DNA of 9,659 bases from JAGQNK01 sp964573155 (GCA_964573155.1 CAZNIN010000023.1:1-9659); one strand, 5' to 3'; shown: positions 1 through 6,673, counted from the first letter of the stretch. Notes: generated from the sequence alone by a model not told the origin. Program-made: numbers and translations.

Positions 1-19
1 AGTAAAAGGAGGGCAAACC

Positions 20-388
20 ATGATAGAAAAACTCGACATTACTGGGGTGCATATGGATGTAGACAAGAAGCTACACGATTATGTGGTCAAAAAGATCGGC
101 AAGCTCGACCGTTACATGCCGCGCCATGCCCGTAAGAGTGTCCATGCGGAAGTATTTCTGAAAGAACAGATGATTAAAAAGAAAAAAGCATGCATGGCCG
201 AGGTCACAATTCGTTTACCGAAAGGTAACGTGACAGCCAAAGAGTCGACTATGAACATCTACGCGGCTGTTGATATTGTTGAGGCGAAACTGAAGAATCA
301 AATCAAAAAATACAAAGATGCACACAGCACATTGCGCTTGCACCGTCGGGTGATACGCCGTCTCCGCCGAGCCCCTCAAGACGTCTAA
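20..388 (+). CDS. hpf: Short-form ribosome hibernation promoting factor (HPF/RaiA family)
   Basis: The 122-residue product matches the ribosome-associated HPF/RaiA fold. It opens with a strand (KLDITGVHMDV), then the first helix containing VVKKIGKLDRYMP, strands rich in Lys/Arg, and a second helix (residues about 80-100, IYAAVDIVEAKLKNQIKKYK), which is the most recognisable part of the family. These proteins bind the decoding centre of the 30S subunit in slow growth and block tRNA and mRNA binding. The chain ends in an Arg-rich tail (RRVIRRLRR) and has no C-terminal dimerisation domain, so it is the short form, unlike the roughly 180-residue long HPF of Firmicutes, which drives 100S dimers by itself. 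A strong Shine-Dalgarno sequence (AAAGGAGGG, 5-13) lies six bases before the ATG. Its promoter is outside the window. It sits just upstream of secA, as in Bacillus. Confidence 0.93.
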   Translation: MIEKLDITGVHMDVDKKLHDYVVKKIGKLDRYMPRHARKSVHAEVFLKEQMIKKKKACMAEVTIRLPKGNVTAKESTMNIYAAVDIVEAKLKNQIKKYKDAHSTLRLHRRVIRRLRRAPQDV

Positions 389-425
389 AAAGTCTCGAAT
401 TGTCAAAAATACGTTTAGACCTCAA

Positions 426-444
426 TACCTCTATGAGGTACAAT
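426..444 (+). promoter_or_regulatory. Putative secA promoter: TACAAT -10 overlapped by a perfect dyad
   Basis: In the 104-base hpf-secA gap, TACAAT (439-444) is a good -10 candidate that would start RNA near 451, about 40 bases before secA. No good -35 is visible; the best at the right distance is TTAGAC (415-420, 18-base spacer). A perfect inverted repeat, TACCTC-TAT-GAGGTA (426-440), overlaps the first two bases of the -10, a position where a dimeric repressor or activator could act. No convincing terminator follows hpf, so read-through from hpf into secA is also possible. The call is inferred from sequence only. Confidence 0.4.
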
Positions 445-476
445 AGTTTCATTGCAGTTATATCTGATGACCTGAT

Positions 477-490
477 AGGGAGGTTCCTCT
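477..490 (+). promoter_or_regulatory. secA ribosome binding site inside a small self-complementary element
   Basis: AGGGAGG (477-483) lies nine bases before the GTG start and fixes that start. The bases just after it (CCTCT, 486-490) are complementary to part of the Shine-Dalgarno sequence. They could form a small hairpin (GGAG, loop GTTC, CTCT) that partly hides it. The stem is only three Watson-Crick pairs plus one wobble pair, so a regulatory effect is uncertain, but the ribosome binding site itself is clear. Confidence 0.7.
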
Positions 491-492
491 AA

Positions 493-3093
493 GTGAAGAA
501 AGTCTTTAAACGTGTTCTGGGCGATCCACAAATCCGAACTTTGAAACGACTCAAAAAACGCGTTCGCGATATAAATGCCCTCGAGCCTAAGTACAAGAAA
601 CTTACTGACAAAAAACTAGCAGAGCAAACGGCTAAATTGAAAAAACGGCTTGAAAAAGAGTCATTGGACGCGATTTTGCCTGATGCTTTTGCACTAGTGC
701 GAGAAGCCGCTTCTCGCACACTCGGCCAGCGACATTTCGACGTGCAGCTGATTGGCGGTATGGCGCTTCATGAAGGCAATGTAGCCGAAATGAAAACTGG
801 TGAAGGAAAGACCCTGGTGGCAACTGCGCCGGTTTATTTGAACGCTTTGACCGGCAAAGGTGTGCACGTTGTTACAGTGAACGATTATCTGGCGCAGCGT
901 GACGCAGGTTGGATGGGTCAAGTGTATGATTTTTTGGGATTAAGTGTCGGTGTAATAATACCTGACCAGTCGTTTATTTTTGACCCCAAATTCAAAAATG
1001 AAAATCATGACGATCCTCGCATGCAACACCTCCGACCTTGCACTCGCCAAGAAGCCTATGCGGCTGATATTACATATGGCACAAACAACGAATATGGCTT
1101 TGACTATCTACGTGACAACATGGTGCGAGAACAAGATCAGTTGCGCCAGCGTGAACTGCACTACGCTATTGTCGACGAAGTTGACTCTATTTTGATTGAC
1201 GAAGCTCGCACGCCGCTCATTATCTCGGCACCAAGTGTGACAAGCGGCGCGGCTTACGCGCAGTTTAGTAAAGTGGTGCGCAATCTAAAACGTGATGAAC
1301 ATTATGAGGTTGATGAGAAGCGCAAAGCAGTCGTCTTGACTGATGAGGGAGTCGATAAGGTTGAGAAGATTCTTGGTATAAAGAACCTGTATGGTGTCGA
1401 CAATATCCGCACTATTTACCATCTAGAACAGGCACTAAGGGCACAGGCATTATTCAAGCGCGACAAGGACTATGTCGTGACAAAAGAGGGCGAAGTAGTC
1501 ATTGTTGATGAATTTACCGGTCGTCTGTTGGCTGGCCGTCGCTATAACGAAGGTCTTCACCAAGCTATCGAAGCCAAAGAGGGCGTTGATGTCCAGGAGG
1601 AGTCGATGACGCTCGCGACGATTTCGTTCCAGAATTACTTCCGTTTGTACGAGAAACTTGCCGGTATGACTGGTACGGCAGCTACCGAAGCCGAGGAATT
1701 CCACCAGATTTATAAGCTTGATGTCATTGAAATACCGTCGAACAGACCAGTGGTTCGCGATGACCGCCCAGACCGTATTTATCGAACTGAGGCTGGTAAG
1801 TTTAAAGCTATCGCACGCGAGATAAAGGAATTGCACGAAAAGGGCCAGCCTGTGCTGGTCGGCACGGCTACTATCGAGAAAAACGAAGTGCTGGATAAAT
1901 TACTTACCAAAGAAAAGATACCGCATCAAATGCTCAACGCCAAAAACAATGAACGTGAGGCGTCGATTGTAGCTAAAGCTGGAGAAAAGGGTGCAGTGAC
2001 GTTGGCGACCAACATTGCTGGTCGTGGTACGGACATCGTGTTGGGCGAAGGTGTTAAAAAGCTGGGCGGTCTACACGTGATTGGTACAGATCGAAACGAG
2101 TCTCGCCGTGTTGATAACCAGCTCCGTGGTCGTTCCGGTCGCCAGGGCGATCCAGGTTCCAGCCAGTTCTTTGTGAGTACCGAAGACGATTTGATGCGAA
2201 TCTTTGGTGGTGAACGAATTGCTGGAATCATGAACCGCTTGGGCGTGGATGATGATGTGCCTATCGAGAACCGGGTTATTAGCAAATCGCTTGAAGGCGC
2301 TCAGAAAAAAGTTGAGGGATATAACTTTGATGCACGCAAAAATGTCGTGCAGTACGATGACGTGATGAATCGCCACCGCAAAGCAACGTATGCCATGCGT
2401 CGGGAGATATTGATGCAGGCTGAGATTCAAAAGCGCATCAAGTTATTTATCGAGGAAGAGGCCAAGGCTCTGGCTAGTTCGCCGCAACTGCTTAGCGACG
2501 ATTTCGAAACTATTGTCACTGAAGTATTTCCATTTGATGAAAGTACTCTGGACAGATTGTTTGACACAGAGTCAGACAGGTTCGGTGAAGTTCTGGTGCA
2601 GGAGGCCATAGAGCTCTATCGCGGTCGCGAAGCTGCCTTCACACCAGAAATTATGCGCAAGGTTGAGCGTGATGTGTATCTGCAGATTCTTGATAATCTC
2701 TGGATGCAACATCTCGAGAACATGGACCACTTGCGGGAAGGTATTCACTGGATTAGTGTTGGTCAACGTGACCCACTAGTGGAATACCGTCGCCAGGCTC
2801 AGCGTATGTTTGAGGAGATGCAGGTTACGCTCAGGCATGACGTCGTACGCACATTATTCCATGCCGAACCTGTAGAACTTGATCGGACAGTTGAAACAGA
2901 ACTGACTAGGGCGGCGCGTAAGTCAGTTGATAACGCTGATACGATTACCGAGGGAGAAGAATTTCACGAGACCGACTTCGTGCCACGTAGTGCCGAAGCT
3001 GAGGTGCAGAAGAAAGCAGCCGTCAAGCGCAAGAAAGCACGCAAGCAAGAACGCCAGCGAAAATCAAAAGCCAAAAGCCGTAAGCGGAAGTAA
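493..3093 (+). CDS. secA: Preprotein translocase ATPase SecA
   Basis: SecA is the cytoplasmic motor that uses ATP to push unfolded preproteins through SecYEG. The 866-residue chain is full length. Walker A is MKTGEGKT (100-107), the DEAD-type Walker B is DEVD (228-231), and the second nucleotide-binding domain carries NIAGRGTDI (507-515) and QLRGRSGRQGD (543-553). The preprotein cross-linking domain lies between, including the VDEFTGR segment, and the helical scaffold and wing domains follow. Two things are unusual. A roughly 25-residue insert (about 158-183, rich in Asp, Asn, His and Phe) lies in NBD1 just before the EAYAADITYGTNNE block. The C-terminus ends in about 30 mostly Lys/Arg residues instead of the Cys-rich zinc-binding tail that contacts SecB and lipids. 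The GTG start is chosen because a strong Shine-Dalgarno sequence precedes it and the MKKVFKRVLG opening is typical. The gene is followed after five bases by the M16 peptidase, so the two are probably co-transcribed. Confidence 0.98.
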   Translation: MKKVFKRVLGDPQIRTLKRLKKRVRDINALEPKYKKLTDKKLAEQTAKLKKRLEKESLDAILPDAFALVREAASRTLGQRHFDVQLIGGMALHEGNVAEMKTGEGKTLVATAPVYLNALTGKGVHVVTVNDYLAQRDAGWMGQVYDFLGLSVGVIIPDQSFIFDPKFKNENHDDPRMQHLRPCTRQEAYAADITYGTNNEYGFDYLRDNMVREQDQLRQRELHYAIVDEVDSILIDEARTPLIISAPSVTSGAAYAQFSKVVRNLKRDEHYEVDEKRKAVVLTDEGVDKVEKILGIKNLYGVDNIRTIYHLEQALRAQALFKRDKDYVVTKEGEVVIVDEFTGRLLAGRRYNEGLHQAIEAKEGVDVQEESMTLATISFQNYFRLYEKLAGMTGTAATEAEEFHQIYKLDVIEIPSNRPVVRDDRPDRIYRTEAGKFKAIAREIKELHEKGQPVLVGTATIEKNEVLDKLLTKEKIPHQMLNAKNNEREASIVAKAGEKGAVTLATNIAGRGTDIVLGEGVKKLGGLHVIGTDRNESRRVDNQLRGRSGRQGDPGSSQFFVSTEDDLMRIFGGERIAGIMNRLGVDDDVPIENRVISKSLEGAQKKVEGYNFDARKNVVQYDDVMNRHRKATYAMRREILMQAEIQKRIKLFIEEEAKALASSPQLLSDDFETIVTEVFPFDESTLDRLFDTESDRFGEVLVQEAIELYRGREAAFTPEIMRKVERDVYLQILDNLWMQHLENMDHLREGIHWISVGQRDPLVEYRRQAQRMFEEMQVTLRHDVVRTLFHAEPVELDRTVETELTRAARKSVDNADTITEGEEFHETDFVPRSAEAEVQKKAAVKRKKARKQERQRKSKAKSRKRK

Positions 3094-3098
3094 TCTCG

Positions 3099-4391
3099 AT
3101 GAAACATACGGTTCACGAAGTTTCTCTTAAAAATGGCGCCAAAGGTCTGTTTATTCACGTACCAGATGCGACGGTCATGACTTTTGAGATAAACTTTCGG
3201 GCGGGTGAATATTTGGTTGAGCCGGAAAAATGGGAAACACCTCATCTCATGGAGCATGTGCTGCTAGGTGCGAATGAGCTGCTGCCAAAAGCCCGACTTT
3301 TTCAAGCCGAGTTCGAAAAAAATGGTGCTTATAGCAATGCGAGCACCGGCAGTTATGACATCACTTATGAAGCCGAATGTGCCGATTTTGAATGGGATCG
3401 AATAGTCGATTTGTTACTTATTGCAATCACCAAGCCGCTATTTTTGGAGGAAGAGTTCGAGGCGGAGTTTGGGAATGTGCGTGAGGAGCTGAGCGCTCGG
3501 AGCAATAGTCATTTTCGTCATTTGAGTCTGGCGCTTCGCCAAGCTTATGGATTCAAGGTCAAGGTCGACCAGGAGCGATTGCTATTGATGGATAACGTCG
3601 ATATCCATGATATTCGTGCTCACTATATCAGTACGCATACCGCAAAGAACTTACGATTTGTTATCGGTGGAAATCTGCCGGCCGAACGACGCAAAATCAT
3701 CAAAAATCTTATGGAAAACATTGAGCTGCCGGATGGTGAAGAGCGCCTAGAGCTGCCACATGAGTCACCAATTACACTGAAGAAACCGCTGTATATCGTA
3801 AACGATACTATCGATAACGTCTATTTCTATATCGATACATTTATGCGTCGTCGGATGGAGGAGTCGGAGACGGATGCGCTAAGTCTTATTAATACTATGT
3901 TAACCGAGACACTATACTCGCGGATTCTCGGTACGGCTCGTGAACGTGGACTGGTTTATGGTATGAGTTCCGGCTATGGACAGACCAAAGACAGTAGTAA
4001 CTGGTGGTTTGGTGCGCAGGTGATGCCCAAGAACGCACCGGCACTATTTAGGATTATAGAAAATGAACTTCAGGCGGTTTTCGAAGGCAACATTATCGAT
4101 CAGGATGTTGTTAGTGCTAAGCAATATGCACTTGGCCGATATCAGCGAAGTGGTCAGACGGTTGGTGGTACTGTCGGTGGCTACAGCAGCCGGTACTTCT
4201 TTGATGAAGAAGTTGAGGATTACTACAAAATACCAGAACGTATCGAAGCGGTAACCAAAGAGCGCATTATTGAAATTACGCGCGCGCTATTTAGTGAAAA
4301 TATTAGCGGCATGGGTGCTCTCGGTAACTGTGGTGAGGAATTTGTCCGCGATCTACATGAACAAATCAAGCCTCTCTGGTCAAAACAATAG
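3099..4391 (+). CDS. M16 family (pitrilysin-like) zinc metallopeptidase
   Basis: The 430-residue product has the two-domain size of an M16B peptidase. The zinc-binding and catalytic motif HxxEH is present as HLMEH (49-53). A second glutamate in the NVREEL segment (E130) sits 77 residues after the second His, the expected place for the third zinc ligand. The C-terminal domain carries RERGLVYG (281-288), which resembles the Arg/Tyr substrate-contact pair normally found in the second M16 domain. One chain therefore seems to hold both the catalytic and the substrate-binding signatures, which would suit a homodimer. No signal peptide or membrane helix is seen, so it should be cytoplasmic. These enzymes cut short unfolded peptides inside a closed chamber. 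The ATG is five bases after the secA stop, with only a weak GGAAG ahead of it, which suggests translational coupling to secA. The natural substrate cannot be told from sequence. Confidence 0.9.
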   Translation: MKHTVHEVSLKNGAKGLFIHVPDATVMTFEINFRAGEYLVEPEKWETPHLMEHVLLGANELLPKARLFQAEFEKNGAYSNASTGSYDITYEAECADFEWDRIVDLLLIAITKPLFLEEEFEAEFGNVREELSARSNSHFRHLSLALRQAYGFKVKVDQERLLLMDNVDIHDIRAHYISTHTAKNLRFVIGGNLPAERRKIIKNLMENIELPDGEERLELPHESPITLKKPLYIVNDTIDNVYFYIDTFMRRRMEESETDALSLINTMLTETLYSRILGTARERGLVYGMSSGYGQTKDSSNWWFGAQVMPKNAPALFRIIENELQAVFEGNIIDQDVVSAKQYALGRYQRSGQTVGGTVGGYSSRYFFDEEVEDYYKIPERIEAVTKERIIEITRALFSENISGMGALGNCGEEFVRDLHEQIKPLWSKQ

Positions 4392-4393
4392 AG

Positions 4394-4449
4394 TGCAAAA
4401 TAAATAAACAAAGTTATTTTGCATAAGCGGTACGTATGCAATAAAATAA
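4394..4449. repeat. Three TGCAAAATAA-type elements forming overlapping inverted repeats
   Basis: TGCAAAATAA (4394-4403) and its exact reverse complement TTATTTTGCA (4414-4423) form a 10-base-pair perfect inverted repeat with a 10-base loop. The middle arm can pair instead with a third, imperfect copy, TGCAATAAAATAA (4437-4449): GCATA (4421-4425) with TATGC (4435-4439) and TTATTTT (4414-4420) with AAAATAA (4443-4449), leaving a three-base bulge. The two hairpins exclude each other. No T-run follows either stem, so neither is a standard terminator. The elements overlap the -35 and -10 of the next gene's promoter, which suits a set of operator sites, though stop-proximal mRNA stabilisation for the M16 gene is also possible. 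Confidence 0.75.
4419..4447 (+). promoter_or_regulatory. Putative sigma-70-type promoter for the proline-rich membrane protein
   Basis: TTGCAT (4419-4424) and TAAAAT (4442-4447) are separated by 17 bases, matching the housekeeping consensus spacing. RNA would begin near 4454, giving a leader of about 30 bases that contains the AAAGGA ribosome binding site (4471-4476). Both hexamers lie inside the arms of the inverted repeats described at this position. The region is AT-rich, so chance matches are possible. Confidence 0.5.
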
Positions 4450-4485
4450 GTGACAAATCATTTACGTTAGAAAGGAAAAACAAAA

Positions 4486-5514
4486 ATGCCACCTCAAAAT
4501 GACCCGGCTGCAAACCCAGGTACTGTCGGTGATGGTGAAAATATCACTATTGGCGCAAGTCCTACCGGACAAGGCCAGCCGGACCAAGTTGTAAGCCCGC
4601 CGCCAGCACCAGTGGCGACACCAAGCACAGACGTGCAGCCTAGTGTTGTGGCCGCATCACAACCGGTGGCTCCGGAGATAGGCGCAGCTGCGTCAGCAGG
4701 GGTGTCGGGCATGGATACATCGACCAGCACTGAAGTGACGACTACACAAGCGTCACCGCAAAGCGTTCCGCAGCCAAACCCTGTGCCGGCCGTAGGAGCC
4801 CCCGCGCCAAATATATCTTCTCCTCAGCCTGTTGTGGCCGCTCCGCCTGATCCTGGTGTTGCGCCCGTTAGTCCACCACCGGAGCATACTACAGTTGTCC
4901 ATGCCGGAGGCGTCGACACATTGCCAGCTCCTGCAGATGGTGGAAACAAAAAGAAATTACTCATATTTGGTATCGTAGGTGTCGCTGTTCTGGGCATAAT
5001 CATTGCTGCCATTATATTCTTACCAAAGTTGCTGGGCGGCATAAAACTAGAGGCCTACTCGACCGATGATTACTCGCTTCAGGTGCCGGCTGAATATGAG
5101 AAAAATACTGAGGATGAGGGATACACGGCATTTGACGAAAAGGACGACAAAAAGACTCGCTCACGCGTTATCGTGGCGTATGAAAAGTTTCCAAAGGAAC
5201 TGACTGAAAGCCAGAAAGACATGCTATTCACGACAGCAAAGAGCGCTTTACAGGGTCAAATAGACCAATCATTCACAGGCTCTGAACATAAAGCAAAAAA
5301 CCCTTCATTGGAGGAGACTGAATACAAGGGCGAAAAAGCTCTGGAGATTTCATCTGACGTTGTTGATGAAGACGACAAGGTTGTCGGCAAGCTAAAGATG
5401 GTATTTGTTGTCGAAACCAAGGCGGTCTACATGGTAGGAGTAGTAGCGCACGAAACTGATCCGGGCTTGCAAAAAAAGATGGACACCATCATAAATTCAT
5501 TCGAAGTTAAATAG
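4486..5514 (+). CDS. Uncharacterised membrane-anchored protein with Pro/Ala-rich cytoplasmic half
   Basis: I do not recognise a named family. The 342-residue product falls into three parts. Residues 1-153 are low complexity, rich in Pro, Ala, Val, Ser, Thr and Gln, with few charges, and are probably disordered. A KKK cluster (155-157) precedes a single hydrophobic helix (about 158-179). There is no N-terminal signal peptide, so by the positive-inside rule the proline-rich part should be cytoplasmic and the C-terminus outside. Residues 190-342 form a compact charged domain: YSLQVPAEYE near its start, a run of Asp/Lys, then alternating strands ending in IINSFEVK. This pattern recalls small PsbP/Mog1-like lipoprotein domains, but that is only a resemblance. 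The gene has its own apparent promoter and a Shine-Dalgarno sequence (AAAGGA, 4471-4476) nine bases before the ATG. It lies 22 bases ahead of prfB. Confidence 0.9.
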   Translation: MPPQNDPAANPGTVGDGENITIGASPTGQGQPDQVVSPPPAPVATPSTDVQPSVVAASQPVAPEIGAAASAGVSGMDTSTSTEVTTTQASPQSVPQPNPVPAVGAPAPNISSPQPVVAAPPDPGVAPVSPPPEHTTVVHAGGVDTLPAPADGGNKKKLLIFGIVGVAVLGIIIAAIIFLPKLLGGIKLEAYSTDDYSLQVPAEYEKNTEDEGYTAFDEKDDKKTRSRVIVAYEKFPKELTESQKDMLFTTAKSALQGQIDQSFTGSEHKAKNPSLEETEYKGEKALEISSDVVDEDDKVVGKLKMVFVVETKAVYMVGVVAHETDPGLQKKMDTIINSFEVK

Positions 5515-5523
5515 TAAAGCGTG

Positions 5524-5537
5524 TATCCTGTAGGATA
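5524..5537 (+). promoter_or_regulatory. Palindrome abutting the prfB start; possible -10 for a leaderless transcript
   Basis: TATCCT-GT-AGGATA is a perfect 6+6 dyad whose last base is the A of the prfB ATG. TATCCT (5524-5529) could be a -10 element, which would start RNA at or next to the ATG. The only Shine-Dalgarno-like sequence, AGGA (5532-5535), is one base from the ATG, too close to work normally. No good -35 is visible (the best is TTCGAA at 5500-5505). Co-transcription from the upstream gene with a weak start is the alternative. Confidence 0.3.
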
Positions 5538-6625
5538 TGCAGAAACTAGTTAAACAGGCCGAGGAATTGCGGGACGCAATCGCGTCGGCAGCCGCAAAAC
5601 TCCGTATTGACGAGAAGTACAAAGAGCTCCAAAAGCTAGAAGAGCAGATTGCCAATCCTTCCTTTTGGCAAGACACGGCAACAGCACAAAGAATTACGAA
5701 AGAACGTTCAAAGCTTGAGACGGTGACCACCCCTTGGGTTGACTTACAACGCGAGGTGCGTGAGGTCATAGAGTTAACAGCACTAGATGATGAATCTTTG
5801 GCCGATGACTTGACTGCTCACCTAAATGTACTCGAAAGCAGATACGAGACGCTCAAGCAGCAGTTGAAGTTTTCTGGTCCGTTTGATGATCATGATGCTA
5901 TCTTAAGTATCCACGCTGGAGCTGGGGGTACCGATGCGCAGGACTGGGCGCAAATGTTGTTACGTATGTATGTTCGTTGGTCAGAAGGGCACGGGTATGA
6001 TGTCAAGACAGTCGATGAATCTGCCGGTGAAGAAGCTGGTATCAAAAGCGTTACCTTGGAAGTGAGTGGTGAATTCGTTTTCGGCAAGCTCAAGAGTGAG
6101 CATGGCGTACATAGGCTCGTCCGACTTAGTCCGTTCAATTCTGATAATCTCCGCCAAACCAGCTTTGCCAAAGTTGAAGTAGTGCCAAAGATAGATAAGC
6201 CAGATGAAATTGAAATTGACGAAAAGGATCTGAAAATAGACGTGTATCGCAGTGGTGGGCATGGTGGACAAAGTGTCAATACAACTGACAGCGCAGTCCG
6301 TGTGACGCATGTGCCTACGGGCATTGTGGTGGCGATTCAAAACGAGAGAAGTCAGCTTCAGAACAGGGAAACTGCATTAACGATCCTGCGATCCAAGCTC
6401 GCACAGCTGCAGTTGGAGCAGCATGCAGAGAGACTCTCCGAGCTAAAAGGGCCGAATGAACAGGCTGCTTGGGGCAACCAGATTCGCAGCTATGTACTGC
6501 ATCCGTATAAGCAAGTGAAAGATCTTCGCACACGCCACGAAACATCAGATCCCGACGCAGTTCTGGACGGCAAACTTGATGATTTTATCGATGCCTATCT
6601 GGAATTTTCTCTAGGCGGCAACTAA
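5537..6625 (+). CDS. prfB: Peptide chain release factor 2 (RF2)
   Basis: RF2 ends translation at UGA and UAA. The 362-residue protein carries the RF2-specific tripeptide SPF (198-200; RF1 would have a PxT motif) and the catalytic GGQ (243-245) inside GGHGGQSVN, whose Gln is normally methylated and triggers peptidyl-tRNA hydrolysis in the peptidyl transferase centre. The N-terminal helical domain (about 1-110) includes NPSFW and KERSKLE, as in other RF2 proteins. In many bacteria prfB is read through a programmed +1 frameshift at an in-frame UGA near codon 25. Here the frame is continuous from the ATG, and the residues before LRIDEKYKEL already cover the segment that precedes the frameshift in E. 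coli. An in-frame TAG (5531-5533) two codons before the ATG rules out a longer N-terminus in this frame. The linkage to secA upstream and ftsE downstream is shared with Gram-positive genomes. Confidence 0.97.
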   Translation: MQKLVKQAEELRDAIASAAAKLRIDEKYKELQKLEEQIANPSFWQDTATAQRITKERSKLETVTTPWVDLQREVREVIELTALDDESLADDLTAHLNVLESRYETLKQQLKFSGPFDDHDAILSIHAGAGGTDAQDWAQMLLRMYVRWSEGHGYDVKTVDESAGEEAGIKSVTLEVSGEFVFGKLKSEHGVHRLVRLSPFNSDNLRQTSFAKVEVVPKIDKPDEIEIDEKDLKIDVYRSGGHGGQSVNTTDSAVRVTHVPTGIVVAIQNERSQLQNRETALTILRSKLAQLQLEQHAERLSELKGPNEQAAWGNQIRSYVLHPYKQVKDLRTRHETSDPDAVLDGKLDDFIDAYLEFSLGGN

Positions 6626-6654
6626 CCAGAAAGCTATCCAAGCACAAGGGGTTT

Positions 6655-6663
6655 TGGTATACT
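6655..6663 (+). promoter_or_regulatory. Extended -10 promoter immediately before ftsE
   Basis: TGGTATACT is a TGn-extended -10 (TATACT at 6658-6663) in the 48-base gap between prfB and ftsE. RNA would start at about 6670-6672, only two to four bases before the ftsE ATG (6674). No Shine-Dalgarno sequence is placed to serve that ATG; the AAGGGG at 6647-6652 is over 20 bases away. The -35 region (TATCCA, 6635-6640) is poor, which is common for extended -10 promoters. This is inferred from sequence only. Confidence 0.5.
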
Positions 6664-6673
6664 GGCATGGTAC

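Noticed and set aside
383..420. Inverted repeat GTCTAAA/TTTAGAC around the hpf stop as a terminator.
   Set aside because: The arms are seven bases, AT-rich and 24 bases apart with no T-run, which is too weak to call.
1450..1836. Long open frames opposite or within the conserved genes, for example minus-strand frames inside secA, prfB and ftsX.
   Set aside because: They lie fully inside well-conserved genes, have no recognisable protein features or ribosome binding sites, and look like shadows of the real coding frame.
4394..4423. The perfect 10-base inverted repeat after the M16 gene as a rho-independent terminator.
   Set aside because: The stem is AT-rich, the loop is long and no T-run follows, so it does not fit an intrinsic terminator on the plus strand.
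5537..5620. A programmed +1 frameshift site in prfB.
   Set aside because: The frame is continuous with no in-frame TGA, and the protein from the ATG already covers the region on both sides of the usual site.
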